From assembly GCA_006383075.2 (NCBI GenBank), contig SMNH02000010.1, positions 93,056 to 157,055 of the forward strand: DNA of 64,000 nt, given 5' to 3'. The translations under genes were made by a program, and so were the position numbers. Shown piece after piece: positions 31,362 to 39,366 of the stretch. The notes under the pieces are model-generated. The model was not told the origin of the DNA. It ran no database searches and saw only the letters and a list, made by a program, of their open reading frames with translations. Source of the stretch: Kordia sp. TARA_039_SRF (GTDB lineage Bacteria > Bacteroidota > Bacteroidia > Flavobacteriales > Flavobacteriaceae). Positions within the stretch are counted from its first letter, which is position 1, and each line of letters starts with the position of its first letter.

Positions 31362-32165
31362 ATGAAAAAAACAAATCACAACAACGATTTGAATGCAAAC
31401 GGTGTACATGAAAGTCACCTTGCTAAAAAGAACGATTTAAAAATCGAGAGAAGTCCATTACTACGTTTCTCAGTAAGCCTCATGCTGAGTTTATTCATTG
31501 TGTATACACTCTTTCAAATTGAAACCGTAGAAGCAGCACCAGAAATGGTGAAAATTGAAGATGAAGTCTTAGACGACAACATGGAATACGTTCCAGTATT
31601 TCAAGAAGAAATCATCAAAGTAGAAGAACCAAAACCTGAACCAGAGGTGGAGTCAAAAATTATTTATGATGAAGTGAAAGAAGTAGACGATAAGACAAAA
31701 GAGCTTAAAGAAACTGTTTTAAAAACAGCGAAAGATCCTGTTGAAACTGACAAAGATTTTGATCCAAACGCGGTAGAATATGTAGATACCAAAGAAGAAA
31801 TTGAGGAAGTTCCTTTTGCATTTATTGAAGATGCACCAATTTATCCAGGCTGTGAAAAATATAAAAGCAAACTGGAGCGTAAAAAGTGTATGTCTGAAAA
31901 AGTTCAAAAACTTATCAATAGAAAGTTCAATACGGGTATTGCTGGAGATTTAAACTTAGACGAAGGTGTACAAAGAATTAACGTGTTGTTTGTAATTGAT
32001 GAGCATGGAAATGTAACAGGAATTCAATCAAGAGCAGCACATCCAAAGCTTGAAAAAGAGGCGGAGCGTGTAGTAAAATTGCTTCCTAAAATGAAACCTG
32101 GAAAGCAAAGAAATCAAACTGTAAAAGTGAAGTACACGTTGCCAATTCTATTTAAGGTGAATTAA
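31362..32165 (+). CDS. TonB-like energy transducer, copy 2
   Basis: A 267-residue paralogue of the preceding gene. It has a cytoplasmic N-terminus (1-33), one membrane helix (about 34-53), an acidic spacer with short PKPEPE runs in place of polyproline, and a C-terminal TonB_C domain that closely repeats copy 1: IYPGCEKYKSK with Cys164, RKKCMSEKVQK with Cys176, and the end YTLPILFKVN. The ATG at 31362 is chosen; an earlier TTG lies in the terminator of copy 1. The 5' leader at 31338-31359 is repeated exactly 900 bp downstream before a tiny ORF. Confidence 0.88.
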   Translation: MKKTNHNNDLNANGVHESHLAKKNDLKIERSPLLRFSVSLMLSLFIVYTLFQIETVEAAPEMVKIEDEVLDDNMEYVPVFQEEIIKVEEPKPEPEVESKIIYDEVKEVDDKTKELKETVLKTAKDPVETDKDFDPNAVEYVDTKEEIEEVPFAFIEDAPIYPGCEKYKSKLERKKCMSEKVQKLINRKFNTGIAGDLNLDEGVQRINVLFVIDEHGNVTGIQSRAAHPKLEKEAERVVKLLPKMKPGKQRNQTVKVKYTLPILFKVN

Positions 32166-32184
32166 GCAACTCTTTAAAAAAAGG

Positions 32185-32211
32185 AAAACCGAGTTATTCA
32201 CTCGGTTTTTT
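32185..32211 (+). terminator. Rho-independent terminator after TonB copy 2
   Basis: A 10-bp stem (32185-32194 against 32200-32209, AAAACCGAGT) with loop TATTC and T-tail. Confidence 0.88.
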
Positions 32212-32261
32212 AGGTATACTTTCTGTGACATATCATTACATTAACATTAAAACCGATTATT

Positions 32262-32360
32262 ATGAAAAATGTCAACTTAAAGCCTTTTGTAAATGTTACC
32301 AAGACTTACAAAGGTCATTTAATCAGAAAGTATACCACAAAAGTACGAAAAAGTAATTGA
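32262..32360 (+). CDS. Tiny basic ORF of 32 residues behind a TonB-type leader
   Basis: An ATG-to-TGA frame of 32 codons, rich in Lys/Arg and Thr/Val, starting MKNVNLKPFV and ending VRKSN. It begins at the same position relative to a duplicated leader (32238-32259) as TonB copy 2 does. I do not recognise it. It may be a real micro-protein or the worn start of a third TonB-like copy; the sequence after the first few residues does not resemble the paralogue. Confidence 0.35.
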   Translation: MKNVNLKPFVNVTKTYKGHLIRKYTTKVRKSN

Positions 32361-32584
32361 TAGCACTTTTATTATGTGTAATTAATGGCTTTTATAGTTT
32401 AATTTGTCGCTTTTTTGGGATAAAAAGCGTTTACTTTTGCTTAAAATAGTGAAAAAATGACGAAAATTAATTCGACAACTGTTAAAAGTAAGGTCACTTT
32501 TAGGCAATCTCCCATCATAAACAACGCAGGATGAATTGATTTTTGCGAAAATATAGTATCTTTCGGCTTCATAAATCCTCAAAC
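32361..32584. other. AT-rich gap before the Wzi-like gene
   Basis: No gene is seen. It holds only the candidate promoter at 32536-32564. Confidence 0.6.
32536..32564 (+). promoter_or_regulatory. Candidate promoter of the Wzi-like gene
   Basis: TTG at 32536-32538 and TATCTTTC at 32557-32564 (one mismatch to TAnnTTTG), spacing 18 nt. The ATG at 32585 follows 20 nt later. Confidence 0.45.
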
Positions 32585-34696
32585 ATGAAGCGAGCCCATA
32601 CGTCTTTATATCTACTTATATCTTTACTATTTCAAACAGCTTTAGGACAAAACGCTACATCCAATTTTGAAAAATATCCTGTATTTGCTGAATGTGAAAA
32701 TGTAGACATTGCAGCGCTTGAAGATTGCTTCAATACAACATTACGAACGTTTGTAAATAATAACTTTAAAGAACCAGCAATTATCGCTAAAGAAAACTAT
32801 CAAGGTGAATTGGTAGTGTTGTTTGAAGTCACGAAAGAAGGAAAATTCAAAGTACTGTATGTAGATGCGGTGTATGAGGAATTGAAAACCGAAATAAAAC
32901 GCGTATTTGGCAAGTTGCCAACAGTACAGCCGTCAACTTATAGCGGAAAACCTGCGTATGTACAATTTACGATGAAGTTGGAAATTCCGTTAGGAAGTGT
33001 AGCATCTATTGAAAAACCTGAAACACTTGAAGAAAAAGAAAATCAATTAGAAGCGGCAGCAAAAACAGAGTTTGACCAAGTAAATAACGAGTTGCAAACC
33101 TATGAAGATGATTTATATGCGAGTAATCTAAACATTCCGTTTTCACACGATATGTATTCGTACTTTGACCGTCAAATCAATTTGGTTGGCACCAACAGTC
33201 ATACAGCTTCAAAACCTTTTCTTTACAATGCCGTTTCAAACTATTACGATTTCAACAATCAGCAAGCAACGCTCAAAAAAGATGCCTCTTCTTGGCTTGG
33301 ACGAAAGCTTTGGAACGAACATTTGGTTACTGTAAAAGGAAAAAACTATTGGTTTACCGTCGATCCTATTCTCGATTTACAACTAGGGAAAAACACTAAC
33401 AGCGAAGTCGATTACACATACAACAATACCAGAGGATTGCAAGTGCAAGGTGGATTGGGAAAGGGTTTCAACTTTTCAGCGACTGTTTTTGAAAGTCAAG
33501 GACGATTTGCTGATTATTTCAACAGATATGCAGAAAGTATTCGTCCCGCAGGCGGAAATCCAGCTATCATTCCTGCGCGCGGAATTGCCAAAGAATTCAA
33601 AACTGATTCGTACGATTATCCTGTGGCAGAAGGTTATATTTCGTATTCGCCCAACAAAACTTTCAATGTGCAATTTGGACACAGCAGAAACTTTATTGGA
33701 GATGGATATCGCTCGTTGTTTGTAAGTGATGTGGTAAGTCCGTATCCATTCTTAAAATTGAACACCTCTTTCTGGAAAATAAAATACACAAATACCTGGA
33801 TGTGGCTACGCGATGTACGTCCGGAAGTCACGGAAGACGGCGCATTTTTAACAAAATATATCGCCAATCATTATTTGAGTTGGAATGTTTCTAAAAAGCT
33901 AAATCTTGGTTTTTTTGAATCAGTAATTTGGAAAAATGACAACAATCGCGGCTTTGATATCAATTATGTAAATCCTGTTATTTTTTATCGAGCGATAGAA
34001 TTTTCAACAGGTTCACGAGCGGGAAATGCGTTGGTAGGACTGAGTTCAAAATATAAATGGAATGACAATGTAAATTTTTACGGACAATTTATTTTAGATG
34101 AATTTTCCCTGAACGATATCCGAGAAGGGAATCAAAGCTGGAAAAATAAATTTGGATTTCAGTTGGGCGCGAAATACTACAACGCGTTCAAAGTTGATAA
34201 TTTATTGCTACAATTTGAATACAATCAAGTGCGACCATACACGTATTCGCACAACGAAGTGGCAACCAATTACGGACACAATAATCAATCGTTAGCGCAT
34301 TTGTGGGGCGCGAATTTCCGTGAAGTTATCGGAATTGCACGTTACAATCACAAACGTTGGTTTGGAAGTGCCAAACTCATCTTTGGGCAGCGCGGATTGG
34401 ACTTTGACCCAGCTATTGACAATGCAAGTTACGGAGGAAATATTTTTATAGATAATGATAATAGAGTAGGTGATACAGGCATCGAATTATTGCAAGGAAA
34501 CAAAACAAATGTGTTGATTGGCGATTTGAATGTTGGCTACATCATCAATCCGAAAACCAATCTGAAAATATTTGCCAATATTACGTATAGAAGTTTCAAT
34601 CCAGATGCAAATACGGTAGTAGACTTTAAAGAAAACACAACGTGGTTCAATTTCGGAATTCGCACCGATATTTTTAATTGGTATTTTGATTTTTAA
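32585..34696 (+). CDS. TonB-C-like domain fused to Wzi-like outer-membrane barrel
   Basis: A 703-residue exported protein: signal peptide (1-21, ending LGQ), then a 110-residue region (about 30-140) that repeats the layout of the two TonB_C domains upstream, including FAECENVD with Cys37, EDCFNTTL with Cys48, and the PTVQPSTYSGKPAYVQFTM stretch. A linker leads to a large beta-rich part (about 200-703) like the capsule assembly Wzi family: VDPILDLQLGKN, FGHSRNFIGDGYRSLF (about 364-379) and aromatic C-terminal strands ending NWYFDF. Wzi proteins bind surface polysaccharide at the outer membrane. The fusion suggests an intramolecular or partner link between envelope and barrel; its role is unknown. 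Confidence 0.8.
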   Translation: MKRAHTSLYLLISLLFQTALGQNATSNFEKYPVFAECENVDIAALEDCFNTTLRTFVNNNFKEPAIIAKENYQGELVVLFEVTKEGKFKVLYVDAVYEELKTEIKRVFGKLPTVQPSTYSGKPAYVQFTMKLEIPLGSVASIEKPETLEEKENQLEAAAKTEFDQVNNELQTYEDDLYASNLNIPFSHDMYSYFDRQINLVGTNSHTASKPFLYNAVSNYYDFNNQQATLKKDASSWLGRKLWNEHLVTVKGKNYWFTVDPILDLQLGKNTNSEVDYTYNNTRGLQVQGGLGKGFNFSATVFESQGRFADYFNRYAESIRPAGGNPAIIPARGIAKEFKTDSYDYPVAEGYISYSPNKTFNVQFGHSRNFIGDGYRSLFVSDVVSPYPFLKLNTSFWKIKYTNTWMWLRDVRPEVTEDGAFLTKYIANHYLSWNVSKKLNLGFFESVIWKNDNNRGFDINYVNPVIFYRAIEFSTGSRAGNALVGLSSKYKWNDNVNFYGQFILDEFSLNDIREGNQSWKNKFGFQLGAKYYNAFKVDNLLLQFEYNQVRPYTYSHNEVATNYGHNNQSLAHLWGANFREVIGIARYNHKRWFGSAKLIFGQRGLDFDPAIDNASYGGNIFIDNDNRVGDTGIELLQGNKTNVLIGDLNVGYIINPKTNLKIFANITYRSFNPDANTVVDFKENTTWFNFGIRTDIFNWYFDF

Positions 34697-34794
34697 CTTT
34701 TCTTTTCAGAAATTTTTTTTAAATTTGTTAAAGCCTCGAAAAATTAACCTAAACAGAATGTCAAGGTTCTGTACCGCCCAAACCTATATTTCGA

Positions 34795-34998
34795 ATGATT
34801 AAGCCATTATTCATCCTTCTTCTTGTAATACCATTTATCTATTTAGGATACAAATCCCTTGATTTAGCAACCTACAAACGTCACAGAAGATCAATTTATA
34901 TCGTAAAAGAATATCCTGTATTTATTATAGGTTGTGTGTTGTTTGCAGTAGCAGGCGTAATTATTATGAATTATAAAGTTTTAATGAACTTTTTGTAG
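34795..34998 (+). CDS. Small two-helix membrane protein, unknown
   Basis: A 67-residue ORF with two hydrophobic helices (about 2-21 and 43-63) joined by a basic loop DLATYKRHRRS. Composition is that of a real small membrane protein. A TAAATTTG -7-like box lies at 34720-34727 and a weaker TATATTTC at 3485-92 of the same kilobase, just before the ATG. Its last 18 bp overlap the end of the convergent metallo-beta-lactamase gene. I do not recognise a family. Confidence 0.6.
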   Translation: MIKPLFILLLVIPFIYLGYKSLDLATYKRHRRSIYIVKEYPVFIIGCVLFAVAGVIIMNYKVLMNFL

Positions 34999-35883
34999 GC
35001 TTTTATAAAATGTTCTTCGTATTGTTTCACTAGAAATAAACCAATCCCCATAATTTAAGTCATCGTATTTTTTAGTAATCGCAGTATTTTTTGCGACTTC
35101 TTCTTCGGTTTTTCCAGCCTTAATTTCAGCAATCACAGCGGTTTTTAATTCCTCTAACATTTTTACATACGATTGCAACTCAACCTTATTCGACATATTT
35201 CTGTGACCAGGAATAATTTTGGTGTCGTCATTTATCACTAATAATGCTTTTTTAATAGCGGCAATATATCCTTCAACGCTTCCGCCAGAACTCAAATCGA
35301 TATACGGATACTTTCCTTGAAAATACGCGTCGCCAGTATGCAATACATTACTTTCTGTAAAATACACCATTGCGTCGCCGTCTGTATGTGCTTCGTGAAC
35401 GTGAAAAATAAAAATAGACTCGTTGTTAAAAAAGAAAGAAACATCTTTGGAAAATGTGATAACAGGCAATGCTTCTTTAGGAGCAGCTTCTTTGGTAACT
35501 TCTCGCTCTTTATTAAATTGATCCATGCTCATGCGCTTGCGAACATTTTCGTGTGCTACAATAACGGCGCCTTCTTTCTGCATATTTTCATTTCCGCCAG
35601 TATGATCGCCATGCCAATGTGTGTTGATTAAAAACTCTACAGGTTGGTCGGTAACACTTTTGATGGCATTTAAAATTTTTGGTGTCAAATGTGCAAATTG
35701 GTCATCAATCATAAACACACCATCTTCTCCCACAGAAATTGCGATATTTCCACCTTGTCCAACCAACATGTAAATATGGTCTGAAACTTTTGTGACGTTA
35801 ATTTCAACCTCTTTCTTTTGTGCAAATCCTGAAGAAACAGTCGTCAAAAAAAGAATGGTTGTGATGATTTTTAGAAATTTCAT
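34981..35883 (-). CDS. Exported metallo-beta-lactamase-fold hydrolase
   Basis: A 300-residue protein with a signal peptide (1-22, ending GFAQ). The MBL fold is marked by THWHGDHTGGN with His89, His91, Asp93 and His94, then His166 (HEAHTDGD), HTGD (182-185) and IPGH. This is the full binuclear zinc site. Closest by pattern to the group that includes SoxH/quinoprotein-relay-type and class-B-like enzymes; true beta-lactamase activity is not implied. It diverges from ctaB across 190 bp that carry inverted repeats, and has a minus-strand -7 box at 35966-35973. Confidence 0.88.
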   Translation of the reverse strand: MKFLKIITTILFLTTVSSGFAQKKEVEINVTKVSDHIYMLVGQGGNIAISVGEDGVFMIDDQFAHLTPKILNAIKSVTDQPVEFLINTHWHGDHTGGNENMQKEGAVIVAHENVRKRMSMDQFNKEREVTKEAAPKEALPVITFSKDVSFFFNNESIFIFHVHEAHTDGDAMVYFTESNVLHTGDAYFQGKYPYIDLSSGGSVEGYIAAIKKALLVINDDTKIIPGHRNMSNKVELQSYVKMLEELKTAVIAEIKAGKTEEEVAKNTAITKKYDDLNYGDWFISSETIRRTFYKSLQKVH

Positions 35884-35965
35884 GAGTGTGTATTTTTAGT
35901 CAATTTGGATTCAAATTCAAAGAATTATCCGTAAGCAATAGTCGTTGTGGAAAGCGCTTCCTTTC

Positions 35966-35973
35966 CAAAGATA
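35966..35973 (-). promoter_or_regulatory. -7 box (TATCTTTG on minus strand) of the MBL-fold gene
   Basis: Exact TAnnTTTG on the minus strand, leaving a leader of about 80 nt. No TTG at the usual -33 distance. Confidence 0.4.
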
Positions 35974-36025
35974 AAAATACAAAAGCAATAACTATTGCTA
36001 AAAGATGTAAAACCTTTGAAAATCA

Positions 36026-36056
36026 TTGCATACAAATGATTTGTACTATATCTTTG
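36026..36056 (+). promoter_or_regulatory. Complete Bacteroidota promoter of the ctaB cluster
   Basis: TTG at 36026-36028 and TATCTTTG at 36049-36056 with 20-nt spacing, the same spacing as the gcvH promoter. The ctaB ATG at 36076 follows 19 nt after the -7 box. Confidence 0.7.
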
Positions 36057-36075
36057 CAGCAATTTAGAAAGGTTG

Positions 36076-36987
36076 ATGAAAACGGCATTGAATACAGTCA
36101 AAAAAACATACGCATTTGCTTCCATATTAGAAGATTTTAAACAACTCACCAAGGTTGGTTTAGCCATTAGCGTAGTCTTCTCTTCATTAGCAGGATATTT
36201 ACTCGCTGTCGGTGCAGATGGTTTTAGTTTTAAAATATTGTGTTTACTCGCTTTAGGCGGATATTTTATGGTAGGAGCATCCAATGCATTCAATCAAATT
36301 ATAGAACGAGATTTAGATGCGTTGATGGACAGAACGAAAGACAGACCTATTCCGTCAGGACGTATGTCAGTAACTACCGCGTTTATCATTGCAGCAATTT
36401 TTACCGTATTGGGAATCGCAATTTTATATGTTATCAATCCAAGAACTGCTATGTTTGGCGCGATTTCTATCTTTCTGTACACTTGTGTGTATACGCCTTT
36501 AAAAACCAAAACGCCATTATCGGTATTTGTGGGTGCATTTCCAGGTGCCATTCCGTTTATGTTGGGTTGGGTAGCAGCGACGAATAAATTTGGTATTGAG
36601 CCAGGCATTTTATTTATGATACAATTCTTTTGGCAATTTCCACACTTTTGGGCAATCGGTTGGTTTTTATATGAAGATTATGAAAAAGGTGGATTTTTTA
36701 TGTTGCCAACAGGCAAACGAAACAAAGCAACAGCACTACAAATCATTATGTATACGGTTTGGCTGATTTTAATTTCAATATTTCCAGTTTCAGGATTAAC
36801 GGGCGAATTGCAATTGTCAGTTGTTGCGGCAATTTTAGTATTCTTGTCAGGAATGGGATTATTGTATTATGGAATCCGATTGTATAAAAACATGGACAAA
36901 AAATCAGCAAAAGCCCTTATGCTGGCAAGTGTTGGATACATTACTTTAATGCAAATCATATTTGTAATAGATAAATTTTTACAGTAA
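36076..36987 (+). CDS. ctaB: Protoheme IX farnesyltransferase (heme O synthase)
   Basis: CtaB adds a farnesyl group to heme B, making heme O for the aa3 oxidase. The 303-residue protein is a polytopic UbiA-type prenyltransferase with about nine helices. The diphosphate-binding motif NQIIERDLDALMDRTKDRP (about 76-94) and the second loop YTPLKTK (about 139-145) are present. ATG at 36076 is preferred to a TTG one codon earlier. It heads the second oxidase cluster, 5 bp before a subunit III gene. Confidence 0.97.
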   Translation: MKTALNTVKKTYAFASILEDFKQLTKVGLAISVVFSSLAGYLLAVGADGFSFKILCLLALGGYFMVGASNAFNQIIERDLDALMDRTKDRPIPSGRMSVTTAFIIAAIFTVLGIAILYVINPRTAMFGAISIFLYTCVYTPLKTKTPLSVFVGAFPGAIPFMLGWVAATNKFGIEPGILFMIQFFWQFPHFWAIGWFLYEDYEKGGFFMLPTGKRNKATALQIIMYTVWLILISIFPVSGLTGELQLSVVAAILVFLSGMGLLYYGIRLYKNMDKKSAKALMLASVGYITLMQIIFVIDKFLQ

Positions 36988-36992
36988 ATTAT

Positions 36993-37574
36993 ATGGACTT
37001 AACGCAGGGAACATTTCAGGAGAAGAAGGACAGGTCAAGGAAGATGATGTTGTGGTTCGCCATGATTAGCATGTTTATGACTTTTGCAGGATTGACCAGC
37101 GCATATATAGTAAGTCAAGAACGCCCAGATTGGTTGAGCGATTTGGTACTGCCAACGGCATTTTTTTACAGTACGCTAGTTATTGTTGTGAGTAGTGTAA
37201 CGTTTCATTTTGCCAAAGTATCCATTCAAAAGGGCGACAGAGAAAAAACAACCATCTTTTTGCTATTGACATTGGCACTCGCAGTTGCGTTTGTAATTTT
37301 CCAATTTGTAGGCTTTAGCGAAATTATTGCAAACAAATATTATTTCACGGGTAAATCGAGTACAATTGCCTCCTCTTTCATCTATATCATTACAGGAGTG
37401 CATCTATTGCACGTAGCGGCAGGGATTATCGTGTTATTCGTTGTAATTTATAATCATTTTAAACAAAAGTATAAACAAGGGCAAACGCTTGGTTTAGAAC
37501 TAGGTGCAATGTTCTGGCATTTCCTAGATATACTGTGGGTCTTCTTGTTTTTATTTTTATATTTCTTAAGATAA
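36993..37574 (+). CDS. Cytochrome c oxidase subunit III, short form
   Basis: A 193-residue heme-copper oxidase subunit III with five membrane helices. Family motifs are GVHLLHVAAGI (about 135-145) and the end FWHFLDILWVFLFLFLYF (about 175-192), with the conserved WHFxDxxW. It follows ctaB by 5 bp and is followed by a second, longer subunit III gene, so both probably belong to the same oxidase whose subunits I and II lie 20 kb away. Confidence 0.93.
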   Translation: MDLTQGTFQEKKDRSRKMMLWFAMISMFMTFAGLTSAYIVSQERPDWLSDLVLPTAFFYSTLVIVVSSVTFHFAKVSIQKGDREKTTIFLLLTLALAVAFVIFQFVGFSEIIANKYYFTGKSSTIASSFIYIITGVHLLHVAAGIIVLFVVIYNHFKQKYKQGQTLGLELGAMFWHFLDILWVFLFLFLYFLR

Positions 37575-37620
37575 GAAAAAAACGTAAATTTGAACAATTT
37601 TTTAAAAATGTAAACTTTTT

Positions 37621-38706
37621 ATGGAAGCTACTGTTTCAAATACAGGCACAGAAGGTAAAGTTTGGGGAGGTGGAAATAAGCCACTTAGAGCAAGCTATGG
37701 AAAAATGATGATGTGGTTCTTCATCTTGTCAGATGCATTAACATTCTCAGGATTCTTAGCAGCATACGGATTTTCAAGATTTAAGTTTATCGATTCGTGG
37801 CCAATTGCCGATGAAGTGTACAATCACTTTCCAGGAACACACGGAGACAATCCGATGTATTTCGTCGCCTTAATGACCTTTATATTAATCGCGTCTTCGG
37901 TAACTATGGTATTAGCAGTAGATGCTGGTCACCACAACGATAGAAAGAAGACGATTTTCTATATGTTTTTAACGATTATTGGAGGTGCTATTTTCCTTGG
38001 TTCACAAGCTTGGGAATGGACAAACTTCATCAAAGGTTCGTATGGAGCATTAGAAACAAAAGGTGGACAAATTTTACAGTTTGTAGATACAAAAACAACG
38101 GAAGACGATGATAAAATGTATCGCGTATCTGTAGAAGATTTTGCCACGGCTTCTCACAAAGAAAGAGTACAACACGAAGGGAAAAATGGATTGTGGTATG
38201 TTTCTGAACCTGGATTGCCAACGTATTCTGTACAAGATGTTATCACAGGATTCAATGCACATTCTACATTAGCAGTTCGTACGCAGGAAATCATTCCAAA
38301 TGTAGCAGCCTTAAAAGCTTCCGACAATCCAGCCGATGTTGCGAAAGCAGAGCGTTTTGAAAAAATGTACATCAATGCAGACCACAAAGGTCACAAAGGA
38401 ATTTTAACACGTGCAGAATCTGAAAAAGCATTAAAAGACGCAGTAACGTATGTAAAAGGAGCAAACCTTATCCACAATGAATACGGAAACAGATTGTTTG
38501 GAGATTTCTTCTTCTTTATTACAGGATTCCACGGATTCCACGTATTTTCTGGAGTTGTTATCAACATCATTATCTTCTTAAATATCCTTTTAGGAACGTA
38601 TGACAGAAGAAAAAATAACTATGAAATGGTAGAGAAGGTTGGACTTTATTGGCACTTTGTCGATTTAGTTTGGGTATTCGTATTTACATTCTTCTACTTA
38701 GTTTAA
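37621..38706 (+). CDS. Cytochrome c oxidase subunit III, long form with large insertion
   Basis: A 361-residue subunit III. The helix bundle matches the short form before it (GKMMMWFFILSDALTFSGF at about 22-40; FHGFHVFSGVV near 302-312; end YWHFVDLVWVFVFTFFYLV), but about 145 soluble residues are inserted between helices, roughly 138-285. The insert is charged and predicted to face outward; no known domain is recognised. The closing WHFVDxVW motif is intact, so it should still join the oxidase. Confidence 0.92.
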   Translation: MEATVSNTGTEGKVWGGGNKPLRASYGKMMMWFFILSDALTFSGFLAAYGFSRFKFIDSWPIADEVYNHFPGTHGDNPMYFVALMTFILIASSVTMVLAVDAGHHNDRKKTIFYMFLTIIGGAIFLGSQAWEWTNFIKGSYGALETKGGQILQFVDTKTTEDDDKMYRVSVEDFATASHKERVQHEGKNGLWYVSEPGLPTYSVQDVITGFNAHSTLAVRTQEIIPNVAALKASDNPADVAKAERFEKMYINADHKGHKGILTRAESEKALKDAVTYVKGANLIHNEYGNRLFGDFFFFITGFHGFHVFSGVVINIIIFLNILLGTYDRRKNNYEMVEKVGLYWHFVDLVWVFVFTFFYLV

Positions 38707-38737
38707 TCAAAATATCAAAGAAATTATATAATATATC

Positions 38738-39136
38738 ATGGCACACGATCACGGACATACGGAACACAAATTAGCCATATTTAGAGGAAGACTTAAATTC
38801 AAGTCAAACGTTCAAAAAATTTGGGGTGTTTTAATCTTCTTATCTTTTGTAACTATTGTTGAAGTTGGATTAGGTATTCTTAAACCAGCCATCTTTGTGG
38901 ATAACTATTTCATCGGAATGAAATTGTTAAACTGGGTATTTATCATTTTAACGATTGTAAAAGCATATTACATTGCTTGGGATTTTATGCACTTACGAGA
39001 TGAAAAAAGCTCGTTACGTAGAGCCGTAGTTTGGACAGCGGTATTCCTAATTTGTTACTTAATCTTTATCCTTTTACAAGAAGGAACGTATATTGAAGAT
39101 GTGAAAACAAATGGATTCATCAAGTGGAATTTCTAA
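38738..39136 (+). CDS. Cytochrome c oxidase subunit IV-like protein
   Basis: A 132-residue protein with three membrane helices (about 31-50, 62-82, 95-113), typical of the prokaryotic cytochrome C oxidase subunit IV family. YYIAWDFMHLRDEKSSLRR (about 77-95) fits the family. It starts with a His-rich stretch MAHDHGHTEHK, like the tail of coxA. It ends the oxidase part of the cluster before the terminator at 39158-39190. Confidence 0.88.
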   Translation: MAHDHGHTEHKLAIFRGRLKFKSNVQKIWGVLIFLSFVTIVEVGLGILKPAIFVDNYFIGMKLLNWVFIILTIVKAYYIAWDFMHLRDEKSSLRRAVVWTAVFLICYLIFILLQEGTYIEDVKTNGFIKWNF

Positions 39137-39157
39137 AATGACACGACAACATATATT

Positions 39158-39190
39158 AAAAAGACAGTAATTTTTTACTGTCTTTTTTTT
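39158..39190 (+). terminator. Rho-independent terminator after oxidase subunit IV
   Basis: A 13-bp stem (39158-39170 against 39175-39187, AAAAAGACAGTAA) with loop TTTT and T-tail. Confidence 0.9.
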
Positions 39191-39305
39191 ATGCAATTCA
39201 CTTTCAGAATTTTAATAGTTTTTGGGTGAATTGGTAATTGTTCTAAAAACAACTCAAAAAACGAAAAAAATGGAAGATTATCGCGGTAATTCGCGAACCG
39301 ATTTT

Positions 39306-39313
39306 TATTTTTG
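39306..39313 (+). promoter_or_regulatory. -7 box (TATTTTTG) of the SCO-DUF420 unit
   Basis: Exact TAnnTTTG 53 nt before the next ATG, just after a terminator, so a separate transcript is likely. A TTCGCGAA palindrome at 39290-39297 sits directly upstream. No clear -33 TTG. Confidence 0.4.
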
Positions 39314-39366
39314 CAATAGAAAAGTTTCTACTGTAAAAAAAGCGTTTTTTATCAGTTTACAATCTG

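Noticed and set aside
34981..35883. Beta-lactamase resistance gene
   Set aside because: The zinc motifs define only the fold; most proteins of this layout are not beta-lactamases and nothing nearby suggests resistance.
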